Source: Crocinitomicaceae bacterium (lineage in GTDB: Bacteria > Bacteroidota > Bacteroidia > Flavobacteriales_D > Parvicellaceae). From it: a DNA stretch of 62,059 nucleotides. The stretch covers positions 1 through 62,059 of the forward strand of contig PAZE01000031.1 of the NCBI GenBank assembly GCA_002716065.1, read 5' to 3'. The notes beneath the pieces were generated by a model, which was not told the DNA's origin, searched no databases, and saw only the letters and a list, made by a program, of their open reading frames with translations. Below, one piece after another: positions 29,751-38,144 of the stretch. How positions within the stretch are numbered: the stretch's first letter is position 1; each line of letters starts with the position of its first letter. The position numbers were made by a program, and so were the translations under genes.

Positions 29751-31679
29751 ATGGGAGGCGGAGGTAAAGAGACACCAAGGCAAAAAATGATCGGAATGAT
29801 GTATTTAGTACTTCTAGCATTATTGGCTATGAATGTATCTAAAGAAATTATTAATGCTTTTGTTATGTTGAACAACAAAATGGACAAAAGTATCACACAA
29901 GTTGAAAAAGGGAATAATTCTATTGAGCAAGATTTTCAAAATGCATTAACTACCTTAAATGCTGCTCAAAAGCCCAATCCTAAAGAGATTGAAAGGGTGC
30001 AAAAATTAATGGCCAAAAATGCTCAGGCTAGAAAACTAGTTCAAACTGCAGCTAATACTATTGTACAGTTACAAGAGCGAATGCTATTGGAAGCTGCCCA
30101 GGGGCCAGGATCTACTAGAGCTGATCTTGCTGGATTAATGGTTTCCGATGGTCATGGTGGAGAGCACCCTTTAGAATACATTAAAAAAGACGATAAAGGG
30201 TACTGGCATTTGCAGGATTTATCTCATTATGGAAAAAAAGATGAATACGATACACCTACAAGATTGTTTGTTGGTGATGATCATTCAATGACAACACCTG
30301 ATGGTCAAGGAGTTTTAGATGCATTTCAAAATTTAAGAGATTCACTTTTAATTCTTGTTTCATCTCACGAAAGTAAGCCAGACAAAGACGGTAAAACTGT
30401 GATGTATGGATTCGATCCCTCTTTAATTGAAAGACCTGCTTTTAAATCAACTCCAGAAGAATTTAAAGAATTTGAGGATAAGATTGATGTGCTTTTGGAT
30501 GAGCAAAAGAAAGCAAAAAAAATTGATAAGGAAGATGTTAAAGTATTAAGAGATATTATTGTTCGACTTACTCTTCCTGAAAAAACACTAAATCATGGCG
30601 AAGAGTATCCTTGGTTAGCTGGTATTTTTGATCATGCTCCAATTGTTGGTGCTGCTGCTGCAATGACTTCAATGAGAGGAGACTTTTTGGGAGTTGAAAC
30701 TATTGTTTCTCAACATTTTGCAAAGGATATTAATGTGGTCCCTTTTGCTTTTAACAAGATTGAGCCATTGGCCTTTTCATCTACAAGTTATATTAATCAA
30801 GGAGATTCACTTACTTTAAAGGTTATGATTGCTGCCTATGATTCTTCCAAAACTACCGAACTAAAGTATTGGATGGACGATACTGTTCAGTACAGAACAC
30901 CTGAGGCAGAAAGAGATACTTCTCAAATGATGCGTTTTACTAAAAAACCAACCGATTTTGGTAAGCAATTGAACATTTCTGGTTCTGTAGGTGATCACCT
31001 ATTAACAGGTTTAATTGCTGTTGAATCTGCTACTGAAGGTAAAAAGTGGAAACCATTTAAATTCAACTACAGTGTAGGTGCTCCAAATGCAGCCGTTTCT
31101 GCTGCAGATTTACAGGTTCTTTACAGAGGTTGGAACAATAAAATTAAAGTTTCTGCTTCTGGTTATAACCCTGAAAGTGTTAAGGTTTCTTGTTCTGGAT
31201 GTTCAATTTCAAGTGCTCCGGACAAAGATGGTAATTATACGGCCAAAGCTCCTTCAGGAAGGTCTAAGGAAGCGTTTATTACCGTTTCTGCTATTGACGA
31301 TAACGGTAAATCAGTTGAGCTAGCTCGTGAAAGATTTAGAATTTTCCCTCTACCTAAACCAAGTGTTTATTTTGGTGGGAAATCTGGTGGAAACATGAAG
31401 AAGGTGGATGCTGTTCAAATTCCTAAATTAATTGCTCAGCTAGGTGAGAGTCCTCTTGATGTACCTTATGAGGTTGTTGAGTTTGTTATGCTTACAGTTA
31501 AAAATGGACAACCCATTCGTTTAAAATCTAAAGGAAATAGATTGACGGCTGCAATGAAAGAGTCCATCAAAAAAACTAACAAAGGGGGTAGCTTAACTTT
31601 TACAGGTGTTAAAGTAAAAAGATTACCAAATGGGAAACCGCAACCTTTGGATGCAGGTCTCGTATTAAGACTGATATAA
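29751..31679 (+). CDS. gldM: Gliding motility / T9SS motor protein GldM, long form
   Basis: Partner of GldL: one membrane helix (about 13-33, MIGMMYLVLLALLAMNVSKE) and a long periplasmic part that reaches the GldKN ring. The N-terminal MGGGGKETPRQKMIGMMYLV is diagnostic. Typical GldM/PorM has about 515 residues; this one has 642. The extra length is mainly in the first periplasmic domains (about 125-300), which include a hydrophilic stretch ending in EEYPWLAGIFDHAP. Later Ig-like domains are normal (YRGWNNKIKVSASGYNPESV, with a CSGC pair near 480). It is intact and in frame. Confidence 0.95.
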   Translation: MGGGGKETPRQKMIGMMYLVLLALLAMNVSKEIINAFVMLNNKMDKSITQVEKGNNSIEQDFQNALTTLNAAQKPNPKEIERVQKLMAKNAQARKLVQTAANTIVQLQERMLLEAAQGPGSTRADLAGLMVSDGHGGEHPLEYIKKDDKGYWHLQDLSHYGKKDEYDTPTRLFVGDDHSMTTPDGQGVLDAFQNLRDSLLILVSSHESKPDKDGKTVMYGFDPSLIERPAFKSTPEEFKEFEDKIDVLLDEQKKAKKIDKEDVKVLRDIIVRLTLPEKTLNHGEEYPWLAGIFDHAPIVGAAAAMTSMRGDFLGVETIVSQHFAKDINVVPFAFNKIEPLAFSSTSYINQGDSLTLKVMIAAYDSSKTTELKYWMDDTVQYRTPEAERDTSQMMRFTKKPTDFGKQLNISGSVGDHLLTGLIAVESATEGKKWKPFKFNYSVGAPNAAVSAADLQVLYRGWNNKIKVSASGYNPESVKVSCSGCSISSAPDKDGNYTAKAPSGRSKEAFITVSAIDDNGKSVELARERFRIFPLPKPSVYFGGKSGGNMKKVDAVQIPKLIAQLGESPLDVPYEVVEFVMLTVKNGQPIRLKSKGNRLTAAMKESIKKTNKGGSLTFTGVKVKRLPNGKPQPLDAGLVLRLI

Positions 31680-31698
31680 TTTTGCAAATTTGTCAATT

Positions 31699-32616
31699 AT
31701 GAAAATATATAATAACATATTACTTGTTTTTTTAATGCTTGGATTGGGTGTTAATGCTCAGCTTCCTAGTCATTTAGAGTCCAATGTTTTGGATGGTGTA
31801 TATGTACAAGAGCACGTTCCTACTAAACGTGTTGTTCAATACACCTATTTAAGAGAAGCAGATGTGATGTGGTCTAAAAGAATATGGAGAATAATTGACT
31901 TAAGAGAAAAACAAAATCATCAGCTGTATTACCCGCTTCAACCCATTTCAGATAGAATGGCACTTTGGGATGTTATTAGACAAGGTGTACTAAATGAAGG
32001 TTCTATTACTTGCTATGAGCTAGGGTTAGATTTAGATGATCAATTTAGGTATCCTATCAAACCGGCAAATGGAAACATTAATGATCCTGATTACAAGAAA
32101 AGATTAATGGAAAAATTTGGTAAGGCAACTTCATTTACCGTGAGAGATGAAGACGGTCTGCCGCTTACGGATGATGAGGGGAATGAAATTAAAAAGGATA
32201 CTATTGAGCCTTATTTTGCTAAGGATATTATTCGATATGAAATTAAAGAGGATTGGTTTTTCGATAAGCAGCGTTCTGTAATGGATGTCAGAATAATTGG
32301 AATCTCGCCTATAGTATATTTTGTTAATCCTGAGTCACAAGAGGTAGAAGGTGCTGAAAACTTATTCTGGTTGTATTTTCCTGAGTGTAGGTATATGTTC
32401 CAAAACTACTTTGTGTACAACCCTCACAATGATGCACAGCGTATGAGCTTTGATGACTTTTTCTGGAAAAGAGAATTTTCCAGCTACATTAAAAAGGAAA
32501 GTAATGTTTACGATAGACAAGTTTATCCCAACTGGAAAGGGATAGATGCTCTATTGGAGTCTGAAAAAATTAAGGAAAAAATGTTTGATATTGAGCATGA
32601 TGTTTGGCATTTTTAA
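31699..32616 (+). CDS. gldN: Gliding motility / T9SS protein GldN
   Basis: Periplasmic ring protein that pairs with GldK. I start at ATG 31699 (305 residues), not at the upstream TTG 31690, because it places the signal peptide correctly (MKIYNNILLVFLMLGLGVNA, cut after residue 20). DVMWSKRIWRIIDLREKQNH and the hydrophobic segment LFWLYFPECRYMFQNYFVYN are conserved in the family. It is last in the porP-gldKLMN operon; a strong terminator follows 20 nt later. Confidence 0.95.
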   Translation: MKIYNNILLVFLMLGLGVNAQLPSHLESNVLDGVYVQEHVPTKRVVQYTYLREADVMWSKRIWRIIDLREKQNHQLYYPLQPISDRMALWDVIRQGVLNEGSITCYELGLDLDDQFRYPIKPANGNINDPDYKKRLMEKFGKATSFTVRDEDGLPLTDDEGNEIKKDTIEPYFAKDIIRYEIKEDWFFDKQRSVMDVRIIGISPIVYFVNPESQEVEGAENLFWLYFPECRYMFQNYFVYNPHNDAQRMSFDDFFWKREFSSYIKKESNVYDRQVYPNWKGIDALLESEKIKEKMFDIEHDVWHF

Positions 32617-32636
32617 TCTAATCTAAATTAATTTAG

Positions 32637-32663
32637 AGCCCTCGAATTTCGAGGGCTTTTTTT
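32637..32663 (+). terminator. Terminator of the T9SS operon, abutting the next start codon
   Basis: AGCCCTCGA-ATT-TCGAGGGCT forms a 9-bp perfect stem followed by TTTTTT. The ATG of the ABC-F gene begins within 7 nt of the stem. It should end gldKLMN transcription. Any readthrough RNA would place the stem over the ABC-F ribosome entry site. Confidence 0.92.
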
Positions 32664-34538
32664 ATGTTACTACTCAATAATATATCGTTAAATTTTGGTG
32701 GCTATGACTTGTATAAAAATGTCACGCTTCAAATAAAGTCAAAAGACAAAATTGGTCTTACTGGAAAAAATGGTGCTGGAAAATCTACTTTAATGAAGTT
32801 GATACTAGGAATGGAAAGGCCATCATCTGGTGATATTTCTATTACCAAAGGATTTAAGCTCGGTTATTTGCCTCAAGAGCTAGATTATCATTCTTCAAGC
32901 ACTATTTTTAATGAATTGGTTAATGCTAATAAGGAAGTAGTGTCTATAACCAATCGGTTGGATGAAATTAATCAGCAGCTTACCACTAGAACAGATTATG
33001 AGTCGGATTCATACTTGGCTATTTTGGATGAGCTTTCAGAACTTAATGAGCGGTTAATACAATTAGACGGTGATAATCTAAACAAAGAGGCTGAGATGCT
33101 TTTAAAAGGTCTTGGATTTGACCAAAATGAAATTAATTTACCTTACAATGAATTTTCTGGCGGATGGAAAATGCGTGTAGAAATTGCCAAGTTATTAATT
33201 CAACGTCCTGATGTACTTCTGCTTGATGAGCCTACAAATCATTTGGATATTGAATCCATTCAGTGGTTGGAAAAATATTTAAAATCATATTCTGGTATTA
33301 TTTTACTTATTTCTCACGATAGACAATTTTTAGATAACATTACCAATAGAACAGTTGAGATATCAAAGTCTAAATTTTACGATTACAATTGCAATTATTC
33401 GAATTATTTAAGGCAAAGAGAGGAAGAGTTGTTGCAACAGATAGCAGCCAAAAAAAATCAGGAAAAATATGTTCAACACACCCAACAGCTAATTAATAAA
33501 TTTAGGGCAAAGAAAAATAAAGCTTCTTTTGCTCAGTCGTTAATTAAAAAGCTAGATAAGCTTGAAGATATTGAAATAGATTCATTTGAGTCTGGTGGAA
33601 TGAAATTTACTTTTCCTGAACCTATCCCTTCTGGAAAAGTAGCCTTAACAGTAAATAAATTAGCTAAAAATTACCCAGAAAAGGAAGTGTTAAAAAATAT
33701 TGATTTTTCCATTTCTAGAGGTGATAAAATCTCCCTGGTTGGTAAAAACGGTACAGGAAAATCTACACTTATAAAATCTATCGTTAAAGATATTTCGTTT
33801 AATGGGGAGGTTATACATGGTCACAATATTAATGTAGGGTATTTTGCTCAGGATGAAACTACAAAGTTAGATCCCAATAAAACAGTTTTTCAAACGATTG
33901 ATGATGTCGCAGTTGGTGAGATAAGAAAGAAAATTAGACAAATTTTAGGTTCTTTTTTGTTTAGTGGTGATGATGTGGAAAAAAAGGTTAAAGTGCTTTC
34001 TGGTGGGGAAAAAACACGATTATCTCTGTGTAAATTACTATTGGAGCCTTATAATTTTTTAATTCTTGATGAGCCTACCAATCATTTAGATATTGTTTCT
34101 AAAGAAATTTTAAAGGAAGCGTTAGAAAGATATACAGGAACATTAATGATTGTTTCTCACGATCGTGATTTTTTAGATGGATTAACAGATAAAGTCTTTT
34201 ACATTAAAAATAAAGAGCTTAAAATTTATTACGAAGGCTTAAAACAATTCCTTGAAAGCTATTACACAGAAACGAACCAGATTAAAAAACAATCAGCGAA
34301 AAAAGAGGATAAATCTTCAAGTGTTAATTACAAGAAGCTGAGTAATCGATTAAAAACAATCGAACGTAAAATTGAAAGTTTAGAAGCTGAATTAATCCAA
34401 ACCCAACAGTTTGTAAATGAAAATGCTTCAAATACCGATTTGGTACAGGAGAAATTTACGTTAATAAAAAAAGTAAAAAAAGATATTGAGAACAAATACG
34501 AAGAATGGGCTCAGGTGAGTAGTCTTCTAGAGAAGTAA
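32664..34538 (+). CDS. ABC-F family ATPase (ribosome-associated type)
   Basis: A 624-residue soluble protein with two ABC domains and no membrane domain. Walker A motifs are GKNGAGKST (K40) and GKNGTGKST (near 365); signatures are FSGGWKMRVEIAKLL and LSGGEKTRLSLCKLL; both Walker B segments read LLDEPTNHLDI or ILDEPTNHLDI. The linker between domains (about 230-310) is charged and helical, and a C-terminal coiled coil (about 550-624) follows, as in Uup/YdiF-like proteins. The family acts on ribosomes (translation rescue or antibiotic protection); the subtype is not settled. MLLLNNISLNFGG is a normal ABC-F start, although the ATG follows a terminator stem by 6 nt. Confidence 0.93.
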   Translation: MLLLNNISLNFGGYDLYKNVTLQIKSKDKIGLTGKNGAGKSTLMKLILGMERPSSGDISITKGFKLGYLPQELDYHSSSTIFNELVNANKEVVSITNRLDEINQQLTTRTDYESDSYLAILDELSELNERLIQLDGDNLNKEAEMLLKGLGFDQNEINLPYNEFSGGWKMRVEIAKLLIQRPDVLLLDEPTNHLDIESIQWLEKYLKSYSGIILLISHDRQFLDNITNRTVEISKSKFYDYNCNYSNYLRQREEELLQQIAAKKNQEKYVQHTQQLINKFRAKKNKASFAQSLIKKLDKLEDIEIDSFESGGMKFTFPEPIPSGKVALTVNKLAKNYPEKEVLKNIDFSISRGDKISLVGKNGTGKSTLIKSIVKDISFNGEVIHGHNINVGYFAQDETTKLDPNKTVFQTIDDVAVGEIRKKIRQILGSFLFSGDDVEKKVKVLSGGEKTRLSLCKLLLEPYNFLILDEPTNHLDIVSKEILKEALERYTGTLMIVSHDRDFLDGLTDKVFYIKNKELKIYYEGLKQFLESYYTETNQIKKQSAKKEDKSSSVNYKKLSNRLKTIERKIESLEAELIQTQQFVNENASNTDLVQEKFTLIKKVKKDIENKYEEWAQVSSLLEK

Positions 34539-34572
34539 TTGTGTATTTTATTTTTTTAGAATACATTAGGGG

Positions 34573-35370
34573 GTGACTGAATTTTCCGATTATATCAATT
34601 TAGAAATGCCCTTTTTCTTTAAAGCTACATTTGAATTCAGTCTACTATTTCTTTTTCTTTTGTGTTTTATTCATTCCACTAATGTTTATGGTCTAAAGAG
34701 AACAGTAAGAGAATTTACTGCAGGTTTTTTTCTTACGGCTTGTTGTGAGTCAGTAGGAGTTCTTTCAGGTGCATATGTATATCCTGGGTATCATTTTTAT
34801 TTGTTTTCCATTCCTATTGTTAATCCCGCTTCCTGGATATCTCTTGTTTATATTGTTATGGCCATAACAAATAGATTTTTTTTAAAGGAATCCTACTCAA
34901 CTAATTTCTTGTTAAAAAGACTTTATAATGGTTCTTTACTAGTCTCTATTTTTGTTTTAGCTCTTGTGGATAGTTCATTGGCTTTAGTTATTGATTTGGT
35001 AATGGATCCTTTAGCTACTATATACAACTGGTGGATATGGGTAAACCCAGAAGATGTTAGAGTTGTTAATGGGGTGGTTGATAATTATAATTTTGATACG
35101 CTCACTCACTTAACTACTCCAGATAATCCAATAGCTGATTATTTTTCTAGTTTTTTTTATCAAGGTTACAGGTATCCAACTAGGTTATTTGGTATACCGT
35201 TAATTAATTTTATTGCTTGGTTTGTGTTTGTGTTTGTGTTTGCTTTTCAATTTCGTTGGGTAGAATCAAAATTAAATTGGTCGGAATTCAAAAAGACTAT
35301 AGTCTTATGGGTTTTGATGCTTGTTGATGTCCCCTTTCTTTGTTATTTATTAATAACTCCAAATTTTTAA
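34573..35370 (+). CDS. Carotenoid biosynthesis-like membrane protein (CruF/DUF422-like)
   Basis: A 265-residue protein with 6-7 membrane helices, starting at GTG 34573. The pattern ESVGVLSGAYVYPGYHFY, then IPIVNPASWISLVYIVM, DLVMDPLATIYNWWIW and FGIPLINFIAWFVF matches the order of conserved segments in the DUF422 family, which includes the carotenoid hydratase CruF. Polar residues E and D within helices are typical for that family. The insertion at about 155-200 is hydrophilic. No crtB/crtY gene is in the window, so the actual substrate is unknown. The next ATG follows its stop by 1 nt. Confidence 0.6.
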   Translation: MTEFSDYINLEMPFFFKATFEFSLLFLFLLCFIHSTNVYGLKRTVREFTAGFFLTACCESVGVLSGAYVYPGYHFYLFSIPIVNPASWISLVYIVMAITNRFFLKESYSTNFLLKRLYNGSLLVSIFVLALVDSSLALVIDLVMDPLATIYNWWIWVNPEDVRVVNGVVDNYNFDTLTHLTTPDNPIADYFSSFFYQGYRYPTRLFGIPLINFIAWFVFVFVFAFQFRWVESKLNWSEFKKTIVLWVLMLVDVPFLCYLLITPNF

Positions 35371-35371
35371 A

Positions 35372-35608
35372 ATGAAAAAGTTCTTTAAAATAACCATAAA
35401 GCTCTTCAAAGAACATTTTCATGTTTTAGTATATTTTTATTTCTGGCTAGGAATTTTTATTGGTGGTTTGTTGGCCCCAAAAGATCGGGTTTTGTTACTT
35501 GATAGTGCTTTAATAACAGAAGGTTGGCATTTATCCGTATTAAGTTTACTGCTTGTTTTCCCTGTTTTTATATTTTATTATTTTAAAGTGTTCAAATCAA
35601 GAGATTAG
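35372..35608 (+). CDS. Small membrane protein of unknown function
   Basis: A 78-residue protein with two predicted helices (about 16-34 and 52-72) and a basic N-terminus (MKKFFKITIKLFKEHFHVL). Its ATG lies 1 nt after the stop of the CruF-like gene, so it is translationally coupled and probably functions with it. I recognise no family. It ends 7 nt before the convergent SRPBCC gene. Confidence 0.6.
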   Translation: MKKFFKITIKLFKEHFHVLVYFYFWLGIFIGGLLAPKDRVLLLDSALITEGWHLSVLSLLLVFPVFIFYYFKVFKSRD

Positions 35609-35615
35609 ATGAACA

Positions 35616-36078
35616 TCATTCTATCTCTTTTTTGATGTTTTTAAGCGCCTTTTTTTGTAGTCCTCCCCAAAGAAGGTGAACAAAACTAAATGTTACCAAA
35701 AGGGTAAAAATATTTTTATTGTAAAAGCTGTATTTACTTGTTATTTGAGTTTGATGGTTAATTTTTTTTACCCAAATTTCTCCTTCAACTTTGGTAATAA
35801 AAAAAAAAGGATTGATTTTTAAACTCATTAAGCTCATATTTCCAGTACTTGTTATTTTCTTTTTCTATAATGGTTTCTTTACAGAATTCTTTGCCAAAAC
35901 CTCTAAGTATTCTATAGCCCTTTTTTTCACCCCAATTTACTTCTTTAATTACTCCCTCAGATGCTGGTAAAGGACCATATCCTGTCATTATTTTTTTTAC
36001 ATCTAAATAGATAGGGGCTCTATATGCTATTGAAACCTCACAAGAAACACCAATTCTTTTTGTAGAACTTATTTTCAT
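35616..36078 (-). pseudogene. SRPBCC-family protein interrupted by a frameshift at an A10 run
   Basis: Two minus-strand reading frames (36078 to 35785 and 35837 to 35616) join into one SRPBCC (START/polyketide cyclase-like) protein of 153 residues if one base is removed from the run of ten A at about 35799-35808. The first part has IMTGYGPLPASEGVIKEVNW and ends in KNQSFFF; the second continues ITKVEGEIWVKKINHQTQIT and ends with a hydrophobic helix. Lipid or hydrophobic ligand binding is typical of the fold. The shift may be a homopolymer error, real inactivation, or slippage/phase variation. It sits between the CruF-like pair and the fatty acid hydroxylase. Confidence 0.75.
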
Positions 36079-36168
36079 GTGTATAAATAAAACTATTAAT
36101 GTAGATAAAAGTGACTAAATTTATTTGTAAAAATAAATAAAATTCATCAGATTTGTGTTCTTTATAAA

Positions 36169-36810
36169 ATGAAAGAAAAAGAAAAAAATAAATTATTTGT
36201 TTCGGGTAAAGAATCCATTAGAATTTTTGAAAATGGTTTTTTAGAGTGGGTAACTACAACACATCATATTGTTCCATTTCTAATATTTATCCCTGTTATT
36301 GGTTATTTTGTTTGGGAAACAGTTGTTTTTACTCTTGCTGGACAAATTGAAAATTTATGGTATTTATTGCCATTGTTTTTGGCAGCAATTTTTTTATGGA
36401 CTTTTATAGAATACTCAGGACACCGTTTTGTGTTCCATAGTAAACCCAAATCAGAATTTGGTAAAAAAATGCTCTATGTTATACACGGGGCACATCATGA
36501 TTATCCTAACGACACCAAGAGGTTGGTTGTTCCTCCTTTGGTCTCAGTCACTGGTGGTATATTATTATACTGGATGTCTTACAGCATTTTTGGAAGATAT
36601 TACTCCTCTCCATTTTTTGCTTCATTAGTTTCTGCTTATCTATTTTACGATTGGTTTCATTATGCTTCACATCATGTTCGTATAAAAAACAAATACATAA
36701 GAATGTTAATTAAGCATCATTTGGATCACCACTACAGAGATCCTGATAATGGCTACGGATTTACAACCAGAATGTGGGATATACTTTTAAATACGATGTT
36801 TAAAAGGTAG
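36169..36810 (+). CDS. Fatty acid hydroxylase (FA2H/Scs7-like)
   Basis: A 213-residue membrane-bound di-iron oxygenase of the fatty acid hydroxylase superfamily. The histidine boxes are complete: HRFVFH (H85, H90), HGAHHD (H106, H109, H110), HYASHH (H164, H168, H169) and HHLDHHY (H183, H184, H187, H188). RLVVPPL after the second box and GYGFTTRMWDILLNT at the end match the fatty acid 2-hydroxylase branch (Scs7/FA2H) better than beta-carotene hydroxylase CrtZ. Alpha-hydroxylation of sphingolipid or other acyl chains is inferred. There is no cytochrome b5 domain. Its 3' end overlaps the convergent FAD oxidoreductase by 11 nt. Confidence 0.82.
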   Translation: MKEKEKNKLFVSGKESIRIFENGFLEWVTTTHHIVPFLIFIPVIGYFVWETVVFTLAGQIENLWYLLPLFLAAIFLWTFIEYSGHRFVFHSKPKSEFGKKMLYVIHGAHHDYPNDTKRLVVPPLVSVTGGILLYWMSYSIFGRYYSSPFFASLVSAYLFYDWFHYASHHVRIKNKYIRMLIKHHLDHHYRDPDNGYGFTTRMWDILLNTMFKR

Positions 36811-38140
36811 AAATTTCCTTGTTCATTAATTTAAACGCTGCCCACCTTCCACTCCTAATAGCTCCTTCTACAGTTGCACACGACAAATAATCGCCAGCAA
36901 AAACTAAGTTTCCATTTTGAGCATCTTTTATTTTATTGGCTAGTGAATATCTTCCAACTTGATGAAGAGGAATTGCATTTTCTCTATTGAAAATAGCTAC
37001 CGGGATATAATCTGCAGGTAAGGATGGCTGAAAATCTTTTGCCATATCCCAAACTTTACTGAAAATTTCTTTTTCTTCAAGATTGTTTAATTGATTGGTG
37101 GAATGATCCATTATATAAACGCTGATTAGTTCTTTTCCTTTGGGAGCTTTTATAGAGTCAATTGCTTTTATTTTGTGAAGAACAATAGCTGCAATAGGGG
37201 TTTCCCATTTTCCACATGGATAATAATAGGCAAGAGATCCTTTGGTTTCTTTTTCATCTACAAGATAAGTAGCATGTAAATTAGTAACGTATTGTTGAGA
37301 ATTAATAAAGTCTTTAATATAACTAGGAATTAAATTTTCAGGAAGTATTTTTTTTATTTGAGGTGTAGGACAGGCCATTACAATTCCATCATATAAACAA
37401 GAGGCTTCTTTAGTTGAGTTTTGGTATGTTACAAGGAATTTCGAATTATTTTTTTCTATTTTGGATACAGCAGAATTTAATTGAAGGCTACTGTTTTCAA
37501 GCAATTTCGAAGAAATACTAGCCATTCCATTTTTAAAAGTGTAAAATTTAGCATCTGCAGCTCTACCCTGGAGTACAGTAGTCATTGCTCTTGAAACATC
37601 TTCGCAAGAAAAATACCAAAAAGGCTCTACACCTGGCTTAATACAATATTCATATACATTTTCTGTTAAATAGTTTCTAGCCCAATTGGCAATAGACTCA
37701 TCATCAATTGCAGCTAATTTTTTAGGATTAACCAAATCTAGTTTTCTTCTTTGAAGTGTTAAAAGAAGTGTTTTCCAGATCATGGTAGTTTTATCTTTAA
37801 AGGACAAAAAAGGTAGATTCCAGAATGTTTTAATATCGCCAAAAGCAAATTCAGCAAGAGTTTCTTTTTCTCTTAACCCAACCCTTCTTTTAAGTTCTAA
37901 TACTTCATGATCAAGATTTAGCTCTTTTATAAGAGACAACAAAAGTGGATAGAAATTGGTGAAAAAACTTGCTCCTGTGTCAAATCTAGTTTCTCCATTG
38001 TCGAATACATGGGTTCTTCCACCAATGAAATTTTCTTTTTCGAAAACATCAACTTCATAACCATTATTGGTCAAGTAATAGGCAGCAGCTGATCCGGATG
38101 GACCAGCACCTATTACCGCTATTTTTTTTGTTTTATTCAA
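36800..38140 (-). CDS. FAD-dependent oxidoreductase (amine oxidase/protoporphyrinogen oxidase-like)
   Basis: A 446-residue flavoprotein. The Rossmann FAD motif is IAVIGAGPSGSAAAYYL (G11, G13, G16) followed by VDVFEKENFIGGRT; the C-terminal FAD motif is NLVFAGDYLSCATVEGAIRS. This architecture is shared by amine oxidases, protoporphyrinogen oxidase and phytoene desaturase-like enzymes, and the sequence alone does not choose among them. No signal peptide. It lies 4 nt after the ACAD-SCP2 gene, so it is the 13th and last gene of the operon and probably oxidises a lipid-like intermediate in that pathway. Confidence 0.82.
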   Translation of the reverse strand: MNKTKKIAVIGAGPSGSAAAYYLTNNGYEVDVFEKENFIGGRTHVFDNGETRFDTGASFFTNFYPLLLSLIKELNLDHEVLELKRRVGLREKETLAEFAFGDIKTFWNLPFLSFKDKTTMIWKTLLLTLQRRKLDLVNPKKLAAIDDESIANWARNYLTENVYEYCIKPGVEPFWYFSCEDVSRAMTTVLQGRAADAKFYTFKNGMASISSKLLENSSLQLNSAVSKIEKNNSKFLVTYQNSTKEASCLYDGIVMACPTPQIKKILPENLIPSYIKDFINSQQYVTNLHATYLVDEKETKGSLAYYYPCGKWETPIAAIVLHKIKAIDSIKAPKGKELISVYIMDHSTNQLNNLEEKEIFSKVWDMAKDFQPSLPADYIPVAIFNRENAIPLHQVGRYSLANKIKDAQNGNLVFAGDYLSCATVEGAIRSGRWAAFKLMNKEISTF

Positions 38141-38144
38141 AGTT

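Noticed and set aside
35785-36078. The 97-codon frame as a separate small gene
   Set aside because: Its C-terminal YYQS arises from the A10 shift; joining it to the next frame gives a continuous SRPBCC domain.
36169-36810. Beta-carotene hydroxylase CrtZ
   Set aside because: The RLVVPPL segment, spacing of His boxes and GYGFTTRMWD ending fit the fatty acid 2-hydroxylase branch better.
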